A stretch of DNA of 64,000 bases. It comes from Sphaerobacteraceae bacterium. Lineage in GTDB: Bacteria > Chloroflexota > Chloroflexia > Thermomicrobiales > Thermomicrobiaceae. This document shows positions 9,099-17,852 of the stretch, one piece after another. The DNA is taken from contig REEK01000170.1 in assembly GCA_007695115.1 (NCBI GenBank), forward strand, positions 62,001-126,000, written 5' to 3'. The translations under genes were made by a program, and so were the position numbers. Numbering within the stretch: position 1 is the first letter of the stretch; every line of letters begins with the position of its first letter. The notes under the pieces are model-generated. The model did no database searches. It was not told the DNA's origin and saw only the letters and a list, made by a program, of their open reading frames with translations.

Positions 9099-11003
9099 AT
9101 GAGTAAGAACGCAAGAAAACCCCGCGGAAAAGGCGCGCGCGGAAAAAACGCCGGTGGACCGGCACGTGGTCAGCAGCCTCGCCCTCAGGCTCCACAGGCA
9201 CAAACAGCGACAGTTCCATCTGCTGCGGCGACAGCCGAAACGATCATTCTTGGTCAGGTCGTCTCAGTCGGTGAGCTTGCCGAATCCCTGCAGATGCCTC
9301 CCGTCGACGTTATCAAGCCACTGATGGCTCGCGGCGTCATGGCAAGCATCAATCAGCAGATCGACTACGACACGGCTGCCGCTGTGGCCGAGGAGCTCGG
9401 CTTCAAGGTCGAGTTGCACGTTCCGGAAGTCGTTGAGCAGCATGATCGCGATCTGCGGACCCGTGAGGAACGTGACTCTGATCCAAATGCGATCAATCGA
9501 CCACCGGTCGTCACGATCATGGGTCATGTTGACCACGGCAAGACGAAATTGCTGGATGTGATTCGCAAGACCGACGTCGCTGAAGGCGAAGCTGGCGGAA
9601 TTACCCAGCATATCGGTGCCTATCAGGTAGAAGTCAATGGGCGCCGCATCACCTTCCTCGATACACCGGGCCATGAGGCGTTCACGGCAATGCGTGCTCG
9701 CGGAGCCAAGGTAACGGATATCGCCATTCTGGTGGTCGCGGCGGATGACGGCGTTATGCCTCAGACCCGCGAAGCGATCAATCACGCCCAGGCAGCTGAA
9801 GTGCCGATCATTGTGGCGTTGAACAAAATCGATCTTCCGCAAGCGAATCCGGAACGCGTGAAGCAGCAGTTGACTGACGCTGGCGTAATTCCCGAGGAAT
9901 ACGGTGGCGATGTGCCCCTGGTCGAGATCTCGGCCAAAGAAGAGACAGGTATCGAGGACCTCCTCGAGATGATCGGCCTGGTTTCTGACCTGCTCGAACT
10001 CAAGGCAAACCCCGATCTCAATGCCGTTGGCGTTATCGTCGAAGCAGAGATCGACCGCAACCGTGGTCCGGTCGCGACCGTTCTTGTCCAGTCCGGCACA
10101 CTGCAGCAGCGAGACATCGTTGTCGTCGGGGCCACATGGGGCAAGATCAAGGCGATGCACGACGATCGTGCCCGGCGGGTTCGACGAGTTCTGCCAGGTG
10201 GTCCAGTCGAGATCCTCGGCCTTGTCGAAGCACCGCAGGCCGGTGACTACCTGCAGGTCGTTGAAGACGAGAAAACCGCTCGTGATCTGGCTGAAGTGCG
10301 CCAGCGTCAACGACGAGCCGAGGCGTTTTCCGAGACTCGCGTTGTCAAGCTGGACGATAACTACTCCGCCGAGGAAGACGCGTCCCAGGAACTTCGACTT
10401 GTCATTAAGGCAGATGTCCGGGGCTCGCTCGAAGCGATCCAGGGATCACTGCAGAAGCTCAACGAGGAGTCCGACTCGATCGGCATTCGCGTTGTACACG
10501 CTGACACTGGTGCAGTCACGGAATCCGACGTCATGCTGGCGCAGGCGTCTGGTGGAGTGATTATCGGATTCGGTGTCCGGCCAGATGCGGCAGCCAAGCG
10601 ATCGGCTGACACGTCCGGCGTCGATGTTCGCTATTACAACATCATCTACAACCTGGTTGATGAGGTCCGCGCCGCAATGTCCGGACTTCTCAAGCCGGAA
10701 TTCCGTGAAGTCACAGACGGGTACGCCGAAGTCCGACAGGTCTTCCGGCTTCCGAATCGCGAAGTTATTGCCGGACTGTATATTCTGGACGGCAAAGCAG
10801 CCCGGAATTCCAAGGTTCGCGTACTTCGAAGCGGTACGGTACTTCACGATGGCACGGTCTCATCCCTGAAGCGATTCAAGGATGATGCTCGTGAAGTTCA
10901 GACCGGGTACGAATGTGGACTCGGGGTTGCCAACTTCAACAACATCGAAGAAGGTGATCAGATCGAGTTCTATCACATCGAAGAATTTGCACGATCACTG
11001 TAA
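9099..11003 (+). CDS. infB: translation initiation factor IF-2
   Basis: GTPase that brings fMet-tRNA to the 30S subunit. The 634-residue protein has a short basic, Ala/Gln/Pro-rich N-terminus (1-45) and an IF2-N module with [28 protein letters not shown]. The G domain follows: [12 protein letters not shown] (G1), [10 protein letters not shown] (G2), DTPGHEAF (G3) and NKIDLP (G4). Then come the beta-barrel and C-terminal domains with the conserved ending [26 protein letters not shown] 9099 sits six bases after GGAGGTC; the ATG at 9084 overlaps that site. Confidence 0.97.
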   Translation: MSKNARKPRGKGARGKNAGGPARGQQPRPQAPQAQTATVPSAAATAETIILGQVVSVGELAESLQMPPVDVIKPLMARGVMASINQQIDYDTAAAVAEELGFKVELHVPEVVEQHDRDLRTREERDSDPNAINRPPVVTIMGHVDHGKTKLLDVIRKTDVAEGEAGGITQHIGAYQVEVNGRRITFLDTPGHEAFTAMRARGAKVTDIAILVVAADDGVMPQTREAINHAQAAEVPIIVALNKIDLPQANPERVKQQLTDAGVIPEEYGGDVPLVEISAKEETGIEDLLEMIGLVSDLLELKANPDLNAVGVIVEAEIDRNRGPVATVLVQSGTLQQRDIVVVGATWGKIKAMHDDRARRVRRVLPGGPVEILGLVEAPQAGDYLQVVEDEKTARDLAEVRQRQRRAEAFSETRVVKLDDNYSAEEDASQELRLVIKADVRGSLEAIQGSLQKLNEESDSIGIRVVHADTGAVTESDVMLAQASGGVIIGFGVRPDAAAKRSADTSGVDVRYYNIIYNLVDEVRAAMSGLLKPEFREVTDGYAEVRQVFRLPNREVIAGLYILDGKAARNSKVRVLRSGTVLHDGTVSSLKRFKDDAREVQTGYECGLGVANFNNIEEGDQIEFYHIEEFARSL

Positions 11004-11015
11004 ACGCGCATGCAG

Positions 11016-11053
11016 GCAGCGCAGGAGGGTACGCCCTTCTGCGCTGCTCTTTT
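11016..11053 (+). terminator. intrinsic terminator after infB
   Basis: A long stem (GCAGCGCAGGAGGG with CCCTTCTGCGCTGC, one G-U pair) around TACG is followed by TCTTTTG. It begins 13 bases after the infB stop. Since rbfA follows in the same direction, it may be partial or separate nusA-infB from the downstream genes. Confidence 0.7.
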
Positions 11054-11095
11054 GCTGAAACCGTGAGTTCGAAGACGAGACAGGAGTGGTAGATC

Positions 11096-11488
11096 ATGTC
11101 CAGTCGCAGACGGCAGCAGGTAGGGGACTTGATTCGAGATCACGTAAGTGAGATTCTGGCCAGCGAGATGAAGGATCCCCGACTGGGAATGGTGAGCATC
11201 ACCCATGTCGAGATGAGCCCGGATCTGCGTTACGCCACGCTGAACACATCCGTGTACGGTTCGGAAGAAGAACAGCAGGAGACGATCCAGGCGCTAAGTG
11301 GAGCGTCCGGGTATATCCGTCGTCTGCTGGCGCCAAGGATGCGCATCCGGCACATTCCTTCAATCCGGTTCCGGCTCGATCACTCGATGGAACATGCCGA
11401 GCAGATAACGCGAACGCTGAATGAAATCCAACCGCAGGATGACGAGACCACCAGCGAAAAAAAGGATGATGAGTCCACGCGCTCATAG
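11096..11488 (+). CDS. rbfA: 30S ribosome-binding factor RbfA
   Basis: Assists 16S rRNA maturation and cold adaptation. The 130-residue protein starts MSSRRRQQVGDLIRDHVSEI, has the KH-fold core with VSITHVEMSPDLRYATLNTSVYG, and ends its domain with IRHIPSIRFRLDHSMEHAEQI, as in the family. An acidic/Lys-rich tail follows (111-130). It is preceded by ACAGGAGTGG. It lies between infB and nrnA/truB, the usual context. Confidence 0.95.
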   Translation: MSSRRRQQVGDLIRDHVSEILASEMKDPRLGMVSITHVEMSPDLRYATLNTSVYGSEEEQQETIQALSGASGYIRRLLAPRMRIRHIPSIRFRLDHSMEHAEQITRTLNEIQPQDDETTSEKKDDESTRS

Positions 11489-11524
11489 CCGAACCCTCGT
11501 CACCTCAGTATGAGTGGAGTATTG

Positions 11525-12535
11525 ATGAACTACCCATCTGAATCGCCCCAGATCAGGGAAGCCATCCAGCGCTCGAAGTCTGTTCTGCTCGTATCTCACG
11601 CCAACCCGGATGCGGACGCAGTGGCGTCGCTCCTCGCCTTTCGGCAAGCGTGTATCGGTGATCAACGAAACATCTCGATGGCGCTGGGACCGGGGACCGT
11701 TCCGGAAAACCTCGGCTACCTGCCAGCTATCGACGAACTTCAGCCAATAGCGGCCGTCGATGTCAACAAGTTCGATCTGGTGGTTTTCCTCGATTCGGCA
11801 GACGAAGACCGGGTAGGTCCGGAAGGTTCAGCACTCCTCGAAGCGGCTAGAACCAATGCGCACGTCATCAACATCGACCATCACGTCACGAACACGCGTT
11901 ATGCGGACGTCAACCTGATTGATGCCGAGGCAGCTGCAACCTGTGAAATTCTCACCCTGCTTCTCTCGGATCTCGGAGTTGAGATCTCACCGCCTATTGC
12001 CACGACGTTGATGACCGGAATCCAGGGCGATACGCTCGGGCTGCGAACCCCCAGCACCACCGGGCGAACGCTCGAAGTCGGTGCAACACTTTTGCGAGCC
12101 GGTGCGGATCTGGATAAGATCGTCGACTCTCTCTTCAGAGTCCGTCCCTACTCCACGTTGAAGCTGTGGGCCGAGGCGCTGGGCAAAACCACCTTCACTG
12201 GCGATCTGATCTGGACTGAAGTGACCGAAGATATGCTCAGTCGATCCGGTGCGGACGAATCCGAGGCCGAAGGGATTGTCAACTTCCTCGCCGGCACCGA
12301 GGGAGCCCGAGCTGCCGCGATGCTCTATCGAAAGCCAGACGGATGGCGCGTCAGCATGCGCTCCCTGGGCGACGAGGTGGATGTATCGAAGCTCGCGGGC
12401 CTGTTCGATGGCGGCGGGCATAGCCGAGCAGCTGGATGCCGACTTAGTGGCGATGAATCCGAGCGGCAACGATTCCTCGACACCATTGCCGAGCAAATCC
12501 GACCATCAATCGCCATGCCGGCGAATCAGAACTAG
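11525..12535 (+). CDS. nrnA: DHH family phosphoesterase, NrnA-like (nanoRNase / pAp phosphatase)
   Basis: Degrades very short RNAs and dephosphorylates pAp in characterised relatives. The DHH domain has ANPDADAVASLLAF, LVVFLDSADEDRVG and NIDHHVTNTRYAD (the DHH motif binding two metal ions). The C-terminal DHHA1 domain has FDGGGHSRAAGCRL. It has 336 residues with the start at ATG 11525, five bases after GTGGAG; the ATG at 11510 has no ribosome site. It sits between rbfA and truB, the usual place in Gram-positive-like operons. Confidence 0.9.
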   Translation: MNYPSESPQIREAIQRSKSVLLVSHANPDADAVASLLAFRQACIGDQRNISMALGPGTVPENLGYLPAIDELQPIAAVDVNKFDLVVFLDSADEDRVGPEGSALLEAARTNAHVINIDHHVTNTRYADVNLIDAEAAATCEILTLLLSDLGVEISPPIATTLMTGIQGDTLGLRTPSTTGRTLEVGATLLRAGADLDKIVDSLFRVRPYSTLKLWAEALGKTTFTGDLIWTEVTEDMLSRSGADESEAEGIVNFLAGTEGARAAAMLYRKPDGWRVSMRSLGDEVDVSKLAGLFDGGGHSRAAGCRLSGDESERQRFLDTIAEQIRPSIAMPANQN

Positions 12536-12547
12536 ACGTTCTCAGTC

Positions 12548-13462
12548 ATGGAACTTCACGGATTCATCAATGTTGACAAGCCATTGGGATGGACATCCCA
12601 CGACGTTGTCGGCAAACTGCGTCGGATCCTTTCCACCCGAAAAATCGGCCACGCCGGAACGCTGGATCCCGCAGCGACCGGGGTACTTGTGGCCGGAGTC
12701 GGACGAGCGACCCGGTTTCTCGACTACGTTCAATCCTCGTCGAAAGAGTACCTGGCGCACGTAGTCCTCGGAACGGAATCTGAATCGGCCGATATCGATG
12801 GCCGGATGGTGGATCACCTGCAAGATTCGATTTTTCCTCCGGAACTTCGCGACATTGAGTCCGCACTTCGCCCATTCATCGGGCAGATCGAACAGGTCCC
12901 ACCAAAGTTCTCGGCAATCAAGATTGATGGGGAGCCGATCTATCGAAAAGCGCGACGGGGAGAATCGGTCGATGTTCCGACGCGAACGGTCACGGTTCAT
13001 GAACTCTCGGTCGTCTCCTATCGATTCCCTGACCTGATTCTCGCAGTGACCTGTGGCTCCGGATTCTATGTGCGCTCGTTAGCTCGTGATGTCGGCGAAT
13101 CGCTCGGGATCCCTTCGTATCTGCATCATCTGGTGCGCACTCGAGTCGGCGACTATACCCTGCAATCGTCGACCTGTATTCAGGAACTTGAGTCGATGAC
13201 GTTCCCGGAGATGTGGACCTTCGCGTCCAGCGGGATCGAAGCTGGTATCGCCCAGCATCGTGCGGCATTTCTTCACGGAGATCACCAGACAGCGTGGTAT
13301 CATGGGCGGTCGATACACGGGCCCGGGATCGTGCAGAATGGACCGGAACTCGTCCGTGGAATCGGTTCGAACGGCGTGTTTCTGGGTCTCGGCAGTCAAT
13401 CGAGCGTCAGCGAGTCCGAGTCGGACATCCAGCCGGCGATCGTCATCCCAGAACGGCAATAG
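12548..13462 (+). CDS. truB: tRNA pseudouridine(55) synthase TruB
   Basis: Makes pseudouridine 55 in the T-loop of tRNAs. The 304-residue protein opens with GFINVDKPLGWTSHDVVGKLR and has the catalytic motif KIGHAGTLDPAATGVLVAGVG (nucleophilic Asp in GTLDP). It also has QVPPKFSAIKIDGEPIYRKAR and CGSGFYVRSLARDVGE. No clear ribosome site precedes ATG 12548, but it starts 12 bases after the nrnA stop, so reinitiation is likely. Confidence 0.95.
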   Translation: MELHGFINVDKPLGWTSHDVVGKLRRILSTRKIGHAGTLDPAATGVLVAGVGRATRFLDYVQSSSKEYLAHVVLGTESESADIDGRMVDHLQDSIFPPELRDIESALRPFIGQIEQVPPKFSAIKIDGEPIYRKARRGESVDVPTRTVTVHELSVVSYRFPDLILAVTCGSGFYVRSLARDVGESLGIPSYLHHLVRTRVGDYTLQSSTCIQELESMTFPEMWTFASSGIEAGIAQHRAAFLHGDHQTAWYHGRSIHGPGIVQNGPELVRGIGSNGVFLGLGSQSSVSESESDIQPAIVIPERQ

Positions 13463-13477
13463 TCCGGGAGTTCCTCT

Positions 13478-14458
13478 GTGAACAGCGAATCCTCCATTTT
13501 CCGATCGTTGGCCGAGCTTCCCGGGGATCGCCATGTCGTAACGGTCGGCAGTTTCGACGGTGTTCATCGCGGACACCAGTATCTGATTCAGCAGGTTGCC
13601 GAACATGCGTCCAGACTCAACGCCTCCGCTCTCGGAGTAACGTTCGACCCTCATCCCGCCGAGGTACTCCGACCGGACAAGGCCCCGTCACGGGTGTGCA
13701 CGACGTCGGTACGCACGCAGGAAATGCTGACTGCTGGCCTCGATCGTGTTGCGGTACTTGAGTTTGACCACCAGATGGCAAACCAGTCGGCAGACGACTT
13801 CCTGTCCGAGCTCGTAGCAGCCACTCATCCGGCAGGCATAATCATCGGTGAGGATTTCGCGTTCGGCCACAAACGACAGGGAACACCAGAGTTTCTCCGG
13901 GAACGGGCAGACCAGTACGGCTACGAGCTGACAATTGTTTCCCGCGTCAACCCCGATAGTCAGGTCGAGTGGAGCAGCTCGTTCATCAGACGTGAACTGG
14001 CCCAGAATGGCAATGTTCGCTCTGCCGCGGATGCCCTTGGACGCCTCTTCAGTCTCTCAGGCACGGTTGGCGACGGAGAAAAACGCGGGCGAGAACTTGG
14101 CTATCCAACGGCCAACCTGAGACCACCGGAGGGCTTGATCATCCCGGCCGACGGCATCTACGCCGCTCTGGTCGACGTCAATGACGAAATCAACCAGAAC
14201 GGACTTCCCTGCCTCGTTTATGTTGGGAAACGCCCCACGTTCGACAACGATCTGCGGGTGATCGAGGTCTACATTCTCGATTTCGATGCTGATCTTTATT
14301 CCCGGAACATTACGGTCCATTTCATCGAGCTCGTTCGGCCCGATCGCGCATTCGACTCTGCAGATGAGCTCGTCCAGCAGATGCACAACGACGAAGTCAG
14401 CGGTCGCCGGATCCTTTCCGAATTCGGCGCAAACGTCTCGACGACACCAGGCAATTAG
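13478..14458 (+). CDS. ribF: bifunctional riboflavin kinase / FAD synthetase
   Basis: Phosphorylates riboflavin to FMN and adenylylates FMN to FAD. The N-terminal nucleotidyltransferase (about 1-185) has TVGSFDGVHRGHQYLIQQV, GVTFDPHPAEVL and GEDFAFGHKRQGTPEFL. The C-terminal kinase has SLSGTVGDGEKRGRELGYPTANL and VHFIELVRPDRAFDS. It has 326 residues, normal length. GTG start at 13478, seven bases after CGGGAG. Downstream of truB, as in many bacteria. Confidence 0.95.
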   Translation: MNSESSIFRSLAELPGDRHVVTVGSFDGVHRGHQYLIQQVAEHASRLNASALGVTFDPHPAEVLRPDKAPSRVCTTSVRTQEMLTAGLDRVAVLEFDHQMANQSADDFLSELVAATHPAGIIIGEDFAFGHKRQGTPEFLRERADQYGYELTIVSRVNPDSQVEWSSSFIRRELAQNGNVRSAADALGRLFSLSGTVGDGEKRGRELGYPTANLRPPEGLIIPADGIYAALVDVNDEINQNGLPCLVYVGKRPTFDNDLRVIEVYILDFDADLYSRNITVHFIELVRPDRAFDSADELVQQMHNDEVSGRRILSEFGANVSTTPGN

Positions 14459-14484
14459 TTAGAACACGAATGGAGCAGGCGCAC

Positions 14485-15696
14485 ATGGTGCTGACGGGTG
14501 AGCAACGTGAAGCGGCGATTCAGCACTTGATGAGCCGTGGAGTAGCTGAAATCATCGTTCGCGAAGATCTCGAGAAGAAACTCCGTGGAGACAAGCAGCT
14601 GCGAATCAAGCTGGGCGTTGACCCGACGCGACCAGATATTCACCTCGGGCACTATGTGGCGTTCCGGAAGCTGCGCCAGTTTCAGCGACTCGGCCACAAG
14701 GTCGTGATCATTATCGGTGACTGGACCGCACGTATTGGCGATCCATCGGGCCGATCGGTTCAGCGCCAGATGATGACCGAGGAAGAGGTCCGCTACAACG
14801 CGCAAACCTATCTCGATCAGCTCTCCAAAGTCGTCGATGTCGATGAGGCTGAAGTTGTCTGGCAGACCGAGTGGTTCAGCGCCTTCACGCTCGAAGACGT
14901 TATCCGTCTGACTGCAAAGTACACCGTTGCGCAGATGTTGACGCGCGAGGACTTCCACAATCGCTACGAGAGTGGTTCTCCAATCGCCGTGACCGAACTC
15001 CTCTACCCTCTGCTCCAGGCCTACGATTCCGTCGCCATTCGGTCTGATGTTGAAATGGGTGGCACGGATCAGACGTTCAACCTGCTGGTTGGCCGTGATA
15101 TCCAGAAAGAGAGTGGCCAGGAACCACAGAACATCTTCACTGTGCCCATTCTTGTCGGCACTGACGGCCATCAGAAGATGAGCAAGAGTCTCGACAACTA
15201 CATCGCCGTCAATGATGCTCCACAGGACATGTACGGGAAGATTATGTCAATTCCTGACGGTCCGATGATCGAATACTATCGCCTGCTGACCGACGTGTCT
15301 GATGAAGAGATCGAACAGATGCAGTCCGATTCAGCCAGCGGAGCCGTCAACCCACGTGATCTCAAAGCACGCCTGGCCCGGATCATCGTGGCTGATCTTC
15401 ACTCTGAAGAGGACGCAACAAAGGCCGAGCAAGCCTTTGATAGCGTTTACCGGCAGAACCAGCTCCCGGATGAGATGCCAGAGTTCGCTTACGTCCCGGG
15501 CACCGGCATTCTGAGCGTACTGACGGGTTCCGGGGTTGCGAGCTCTAACCGGGATGCTCGCCGCCTCATCGAGCAGGGCGGAATTCGCGTCAACGGGGAA
15601 CGAGTGACGGACCCGGAATCTACGATCGCCAACGTTGGCGAGGTCGTCTTGCAGGCCGGAAGACGACGATTCGTGCGACTGGTACCCGCGAGTTAG
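14485..15696 (+). CDS. tyrS: tyrosyl-tRNA synthetase
   Basis: Charges tRNA-Tyr. The class I catalytic core has the HIGH-type motif IHLGHYVAFRK, VVIIIGDWTARIGDPSGRS, the tyrosine pocket LLYPLLQAYDS and EMGGTDQTFNLLVGRD, and KMSKSLDN. A C-terminal S4 RNA-binding domain (about 340-403) contains RLIEQGGIRVNGERV. I chose ATG 14485 because GGAG lies nine bases upstream; the in-frame ATG at 14470, adding five residues, has no clear site but cannot be excluded. It ends just before the tRNA promoter. Confidence 0.95.
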   Translation: MVLTGEQREAAIQHLMSRGVAEIIVREDLEKKLRGDKQLRIKLGVDPTRPDIHLGHYVAFRKLRQFQRLGHKVVIIIGDWTARIGDPSGRSVQRQMMTEEEVRYNAQTYLDQLSKVVDVDEAEVVWQTEWFSAFTLEDVIRLTAKYTVAQMLTREDFHNRYESGSPIAVTELLYPLLQAYDSVAIRSDVEMGGTDQTFNLLVGRDIQKESGQEPQNIFTVPILVGTDGHQKMSKSLDNYIAVNDAPQDMYGKIMSIPDGPMIEYYRLLTDVSDEEIEQMQSDSASGAVNPRDLKARLARIIVADLHSEEDATKAEQAFDSVYRQNQLPDEMPEFAYVPGTGILSVLTGSGVASSNRDARRLIEQGGIRVNGERVTDPESTIANVGEVVLQAGRRRFVRLVPAS

Positions 15697-15714
15697 ACGG
15701 CGGTCGCCAGTCGG

Positions 15715-15741
15715 TTGACAGGCAACTCACTGTGCTATAAT
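15715..15741 (+). promoter_or_regulatory. promoter of the tRNA-Pro/tRNA-Gly unit
   Basis: TTGACA at 15715 and TATAAT at 15736, spacer 15, with the upstream TG of an extended -10 (TGCTATAAT). Transcription would start about 15 bases before tRNA-Pro. Confidence 0.75.
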
Positions 15742-15763
15742 TCCAGTCGCGAAAGCGAACGAT

Positions 15764-15836
15764 CGGGGTGTGGCGCAGTAGGTAGCGCGCGGCGTTTGGG
15801 ACGCTGAGGTCGGAGGTTCGAGTCCTCTCACCCCGA
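15764..15836 (+). tRNA. tRNA-Pro (anticodon UGG)
   Basis: A full cloverleaf can be drawn: acceptor CGGGGTG/CACCCCG, D stem GCGC/GCGC, anticodon stem CGGCG/CGCTG with loop TTTGGGA (anticodon TGG), and T stem GGAGG/CCTCT with loop TTCGAGT. Discriminator A. The 3' CCA is not encoded. Confidence 0.96.
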
Positions 15837-15843
15837 CTGAAAT

Positions 15844-15915
15844 GCGGGAGTAACTCAGTGGTAGAGTCCCTGCCTTCCAAGCAGGTTGTCGCCGGTTCGA
15901 ATCCGGTCTCCCGCT
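15844..15915 (+). tRNA. tRNA-Gly (anticodon UCC), integration site of the adjacent island
   Basis: Cloverleaf: acceptor GCGGGAG/CTCCCGC, D stem ACTC/GAGT, anticodon stem CCTGC/GCAGG with loop CTTCCAA (anticodon TCC), and T stem GCCGG/CCGGT with loop TTCGAAT. Discriminator T, no encoded CCA. Its last 34 bases recur at 21710-21743 with two changes. Confidence 0.96.
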
Positions 15916-15952
15916 CCCAATGATTTTCCCCGCCTGGTTGATCCAGGCGGGG
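15882..15952 (+). repeat. left copy of 71-base duplication (attL-like) covering the tRNA-Gly 3' end and terminator
   Basis: It spans the 3' anticodon arm and T arm of tRNA-Gly plus the terminator. The same order and the same 13-base spacing between the tRNA end and the hairpin are found at 21710-21780. The tRNA part is 32/34 identical; the hairpin part is similar but diverged. Confidence 0.75.
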
Positions 15953-15962
15953 ATTTATGTTT
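15928..15962 (+). terminator. intrinsic terminator of the tRNA-Pro/Gly unit
   Basis: Perfect 10-base-pair stem CCCCGCCTGG/CCAGGCGGGG with loop TTGAT, followed by ATTTATGTTT, 13 bases after tRNA-Gly. Confidence 0.85.
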
Positions 15963-16416
15963 CTACGTCTACCTTCCAGAGGGGCCAGCGGAGATCGAAA
16001 CATGGGAGCAGAACGGTAACAGCTGGACGCTTGTCGGGGATTGGCAGCCAGACATGAGTTGGCATGGCCGATATTGACGAAAACAGAAGCTGGTCGTCTG
16101 GGGTGTGACCGCCGCTTTGCTCCTCGATGCGGCTTGGTCAATGGCGACGAAACTTACCGTGGGTTAGTCCCGAACCGTGTCGCTGGCCTAGCGTTTCCAT
16201 ACCGCCCGATAGTCCTGCAAATACGCTTCATCGTTCGTTTTGCTGCGGCGGTGCTTGCGTCCATCTATACTCCGTAGAGACTGCGTTTCACTCGACACTC
16301 ACCAGATGAAGTGAACCCGCGAGGCAGCCAGACCGTCACTCAGGGGACAGGCGCGGCACTTCACATGCAATGAACTTGTTGACAACACATTCCGGCAACC
16401 AGTCTGGAGTCGCGTT
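15963..16416. other. gene-free island edge, possible relic
   Basis: No convincing gene. A short open stretch (about 15961-16077, plus strand) encodes a protein-like sequence with PEGPAEIETWEQNGNSW and SWHGRY before a stop, but has no start of its own; it may be the tail of a lost gene. The rest has stops in all frames. Confidence 0.3.
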
Positions 16417-17346
16417 GTGGGTCCCGAAATCGCCCATAGTCGTACCCGAAAGGCTACTCGTACCAACTTGTTCGAGATACTGGAACGAGCATACCGTCGA
16501 TATCGAGACGTCAACGGTCACATTTACGCTGCCGCTATTTCCTACTTCTCAATGATCTCGCTGTTTCCATGGCTCATCTTCATCGTCACGATGCTTACTT
16601 TACTCGTGCGGGATCCAGTCGTTCAGAGTCAGATCATCACCCAGGTGGTGGACCAGTTCCCACCGGGCGCCCGAATTCGGGGTGAACTTCGCGCATTTGT
16701 CTCGGAAATTACGGTCAGACGCAGTGGTGTCCTTGGTTTAGCGGGGTTGGTCACAACAATCATCGTAGCAAGCGAAGCGTTCCGGGCGCTCCGCTATGCG
16801 CTCAATGCGGTCTTCGGTGTAACCCAAACCCGTTCGGTGCTCCGGGGCCGGGGGATTGACCTTCTTGGAATGCTGGTCGTGCTGCTGTTCGGGACGGTGT
16901 CAGCCGCGATGGCAACGTTGCTTGATCTGGCCTGGATCGAACGCATTACCCCGGCCACTGGTGGCAGCTTGAGCGTGCCATTGCTGATAATCGGTTACAC
17001 ACTGCAATTCCTGCTCACGTTCGTTGCGTTCGTGCTGATGTACCGGGTCGTGCCCGAGATATCCATGGACTGGCGAATCTTGTGGATTCCTGGACTTATA
17101 GCGGCAATTGGATTCGAGGCGGCACGGATCAGTATTTCACTGTTTCTCAACTACTTTGAACGGTTCCAGCAGATCTACGGTGCGCTAAGCGTCACCGTCG
17201 TTGCGCTCGTTTTCGTATTTGTCGTCGCGAACATCGTACTGATCGCTGCCGCTATCGCCTGCGAGGTCGATCTCAGGCAGTATCAACGCGAATCGAGTCA
17301 TGCCGAATCTCGTGAACCAGAAGAACCGGTGTCTGCAAGCGGATAA
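16417..17346 (+). CDS. YihY/BrkB-type inner membrane protein (UPF0761)
   Basis: Integral membrane protein of 309 residues with about six helices. The family signature is visible early: GHIYAAAISYFSMISLFPWLI, then the amphipathic region, and later SVPLLIIGYTLQFLLTFVAFVLMYRVVP and FERFQQIYGALSVTVVALVF. YihY proteins were once called RNase BN but have no proven enzyme activity. It starts with GTG at 16417. It lies alone inside the tRNA-Gly island with opposite-strand relics downstream, so it has no functional context here. Confidence 0.8.
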   Translation: MGPEIAHSRTRKATRTNLFEILERAYRRYRDVNGHIYAAAISYFSMISLFPWLIFIVTMLTLLVRDPVVQSQIITQVVDQFPPGARIRGELRAFVSEITVRRSGVLGLAGLVTTIIVASEAFRALRYALNAVFGVTQTRSVLRGRGIDLLGMLVVLLFGTVSAAMATLLDLAWIERITPATGGSLSVPLLIIGYTLQFLLTFVAFVLMYRVVPEISMDWRILWIPGLIAAIGFEAARISISLFLNYFERFQQIYGALSVTVVALVFVFVVANIVLIAAAIACEVDLRQYQRESSHAESREPEEPVSASG

Positions 17347-17595
17347 TGCAGTCGCAGCAGCGTATTCGTCGAGACCGCGCATTCGCAAGCTGATCCGGCG
17401 CAACTCTTCCAGAATCTGACCACGCGCATCGTTGCATGCGGCATCGTCGATGTCGCCACGCTCGAAATCAGCCTCAAGACGATTCAGTTCTGAAGCGAGT
17501 GCGAGGCGCTCCTTGCCGAGCAGGTCCTCCACCCGACACCCCAGAGAGCGGGCGATCTAATAGAGCGCGCCGGCACCGATAAGTGGAATCGTCAT
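17347..17595 (-). pseudogene. relic of a small anchored coiled-coil protein, interrupted by TAG
   Basis: On the minus strand an ATG at 17595 opens MTIPLIGAGALY, then TAG, then IARSLGCRVEDLLGKERLAL and SELNRLEADFERGDIDDAAC, continuing to about LEELRRI. The helix pattern (basic/acidic repeats with ERGDIDD) resembles the segment after the anchor in CcmI/CcmH-type or zinc-ribbon membrane proteins, but the match is by eye. The frame then runs antisense into the YihY gene. The single TAG at codon 13 suggests a recent nonsense change in an otherwise coherent reading frame. Confidence 0.4.
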
Positions 17596-17852
17596 CTTCT
17601 GACATCGACGACAGGATTGATTGACCCTCTTTAGAAATATGAACTTTGCCGTAAAGCATGAGTTATGACAAAAAATGTGACGACAGGTGCCGATGGCGCT
17701 GCCTTATCCGGACGGGCGGGCCGAATGGGTGTTCGTGTTCCAGGAATGACCCCGGCAATGCGGCGGATGTGGTTCTTCGACACATAACGTGATTACAACC
17801 AACACGACACGTTCCAAGCTCTAATCAGAGTTTCCCTTGCCGTCGTCTTCTT
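17596..17852. other. intergenic, nothing recognised
   Basis: No gene, tRNA or clear repeat seen. It lies between the relic above and the end of the ProV-like gene. No strong terminator for the latter is visible. Confidence 0.4.

Noticed and set aside
9264-10310. 348-codon minus-strand open frame opposite infB
   Set aside because: Antisense of IF-2 with no start signal or family match.
15620-16141. Open frame antisense to the two tRNAs giving ETGFEPATTC and ERTRTSDLSVPNAA
   Set aside because: These are well-known spurious peptides from translating tRNA genes on the wrong strand.
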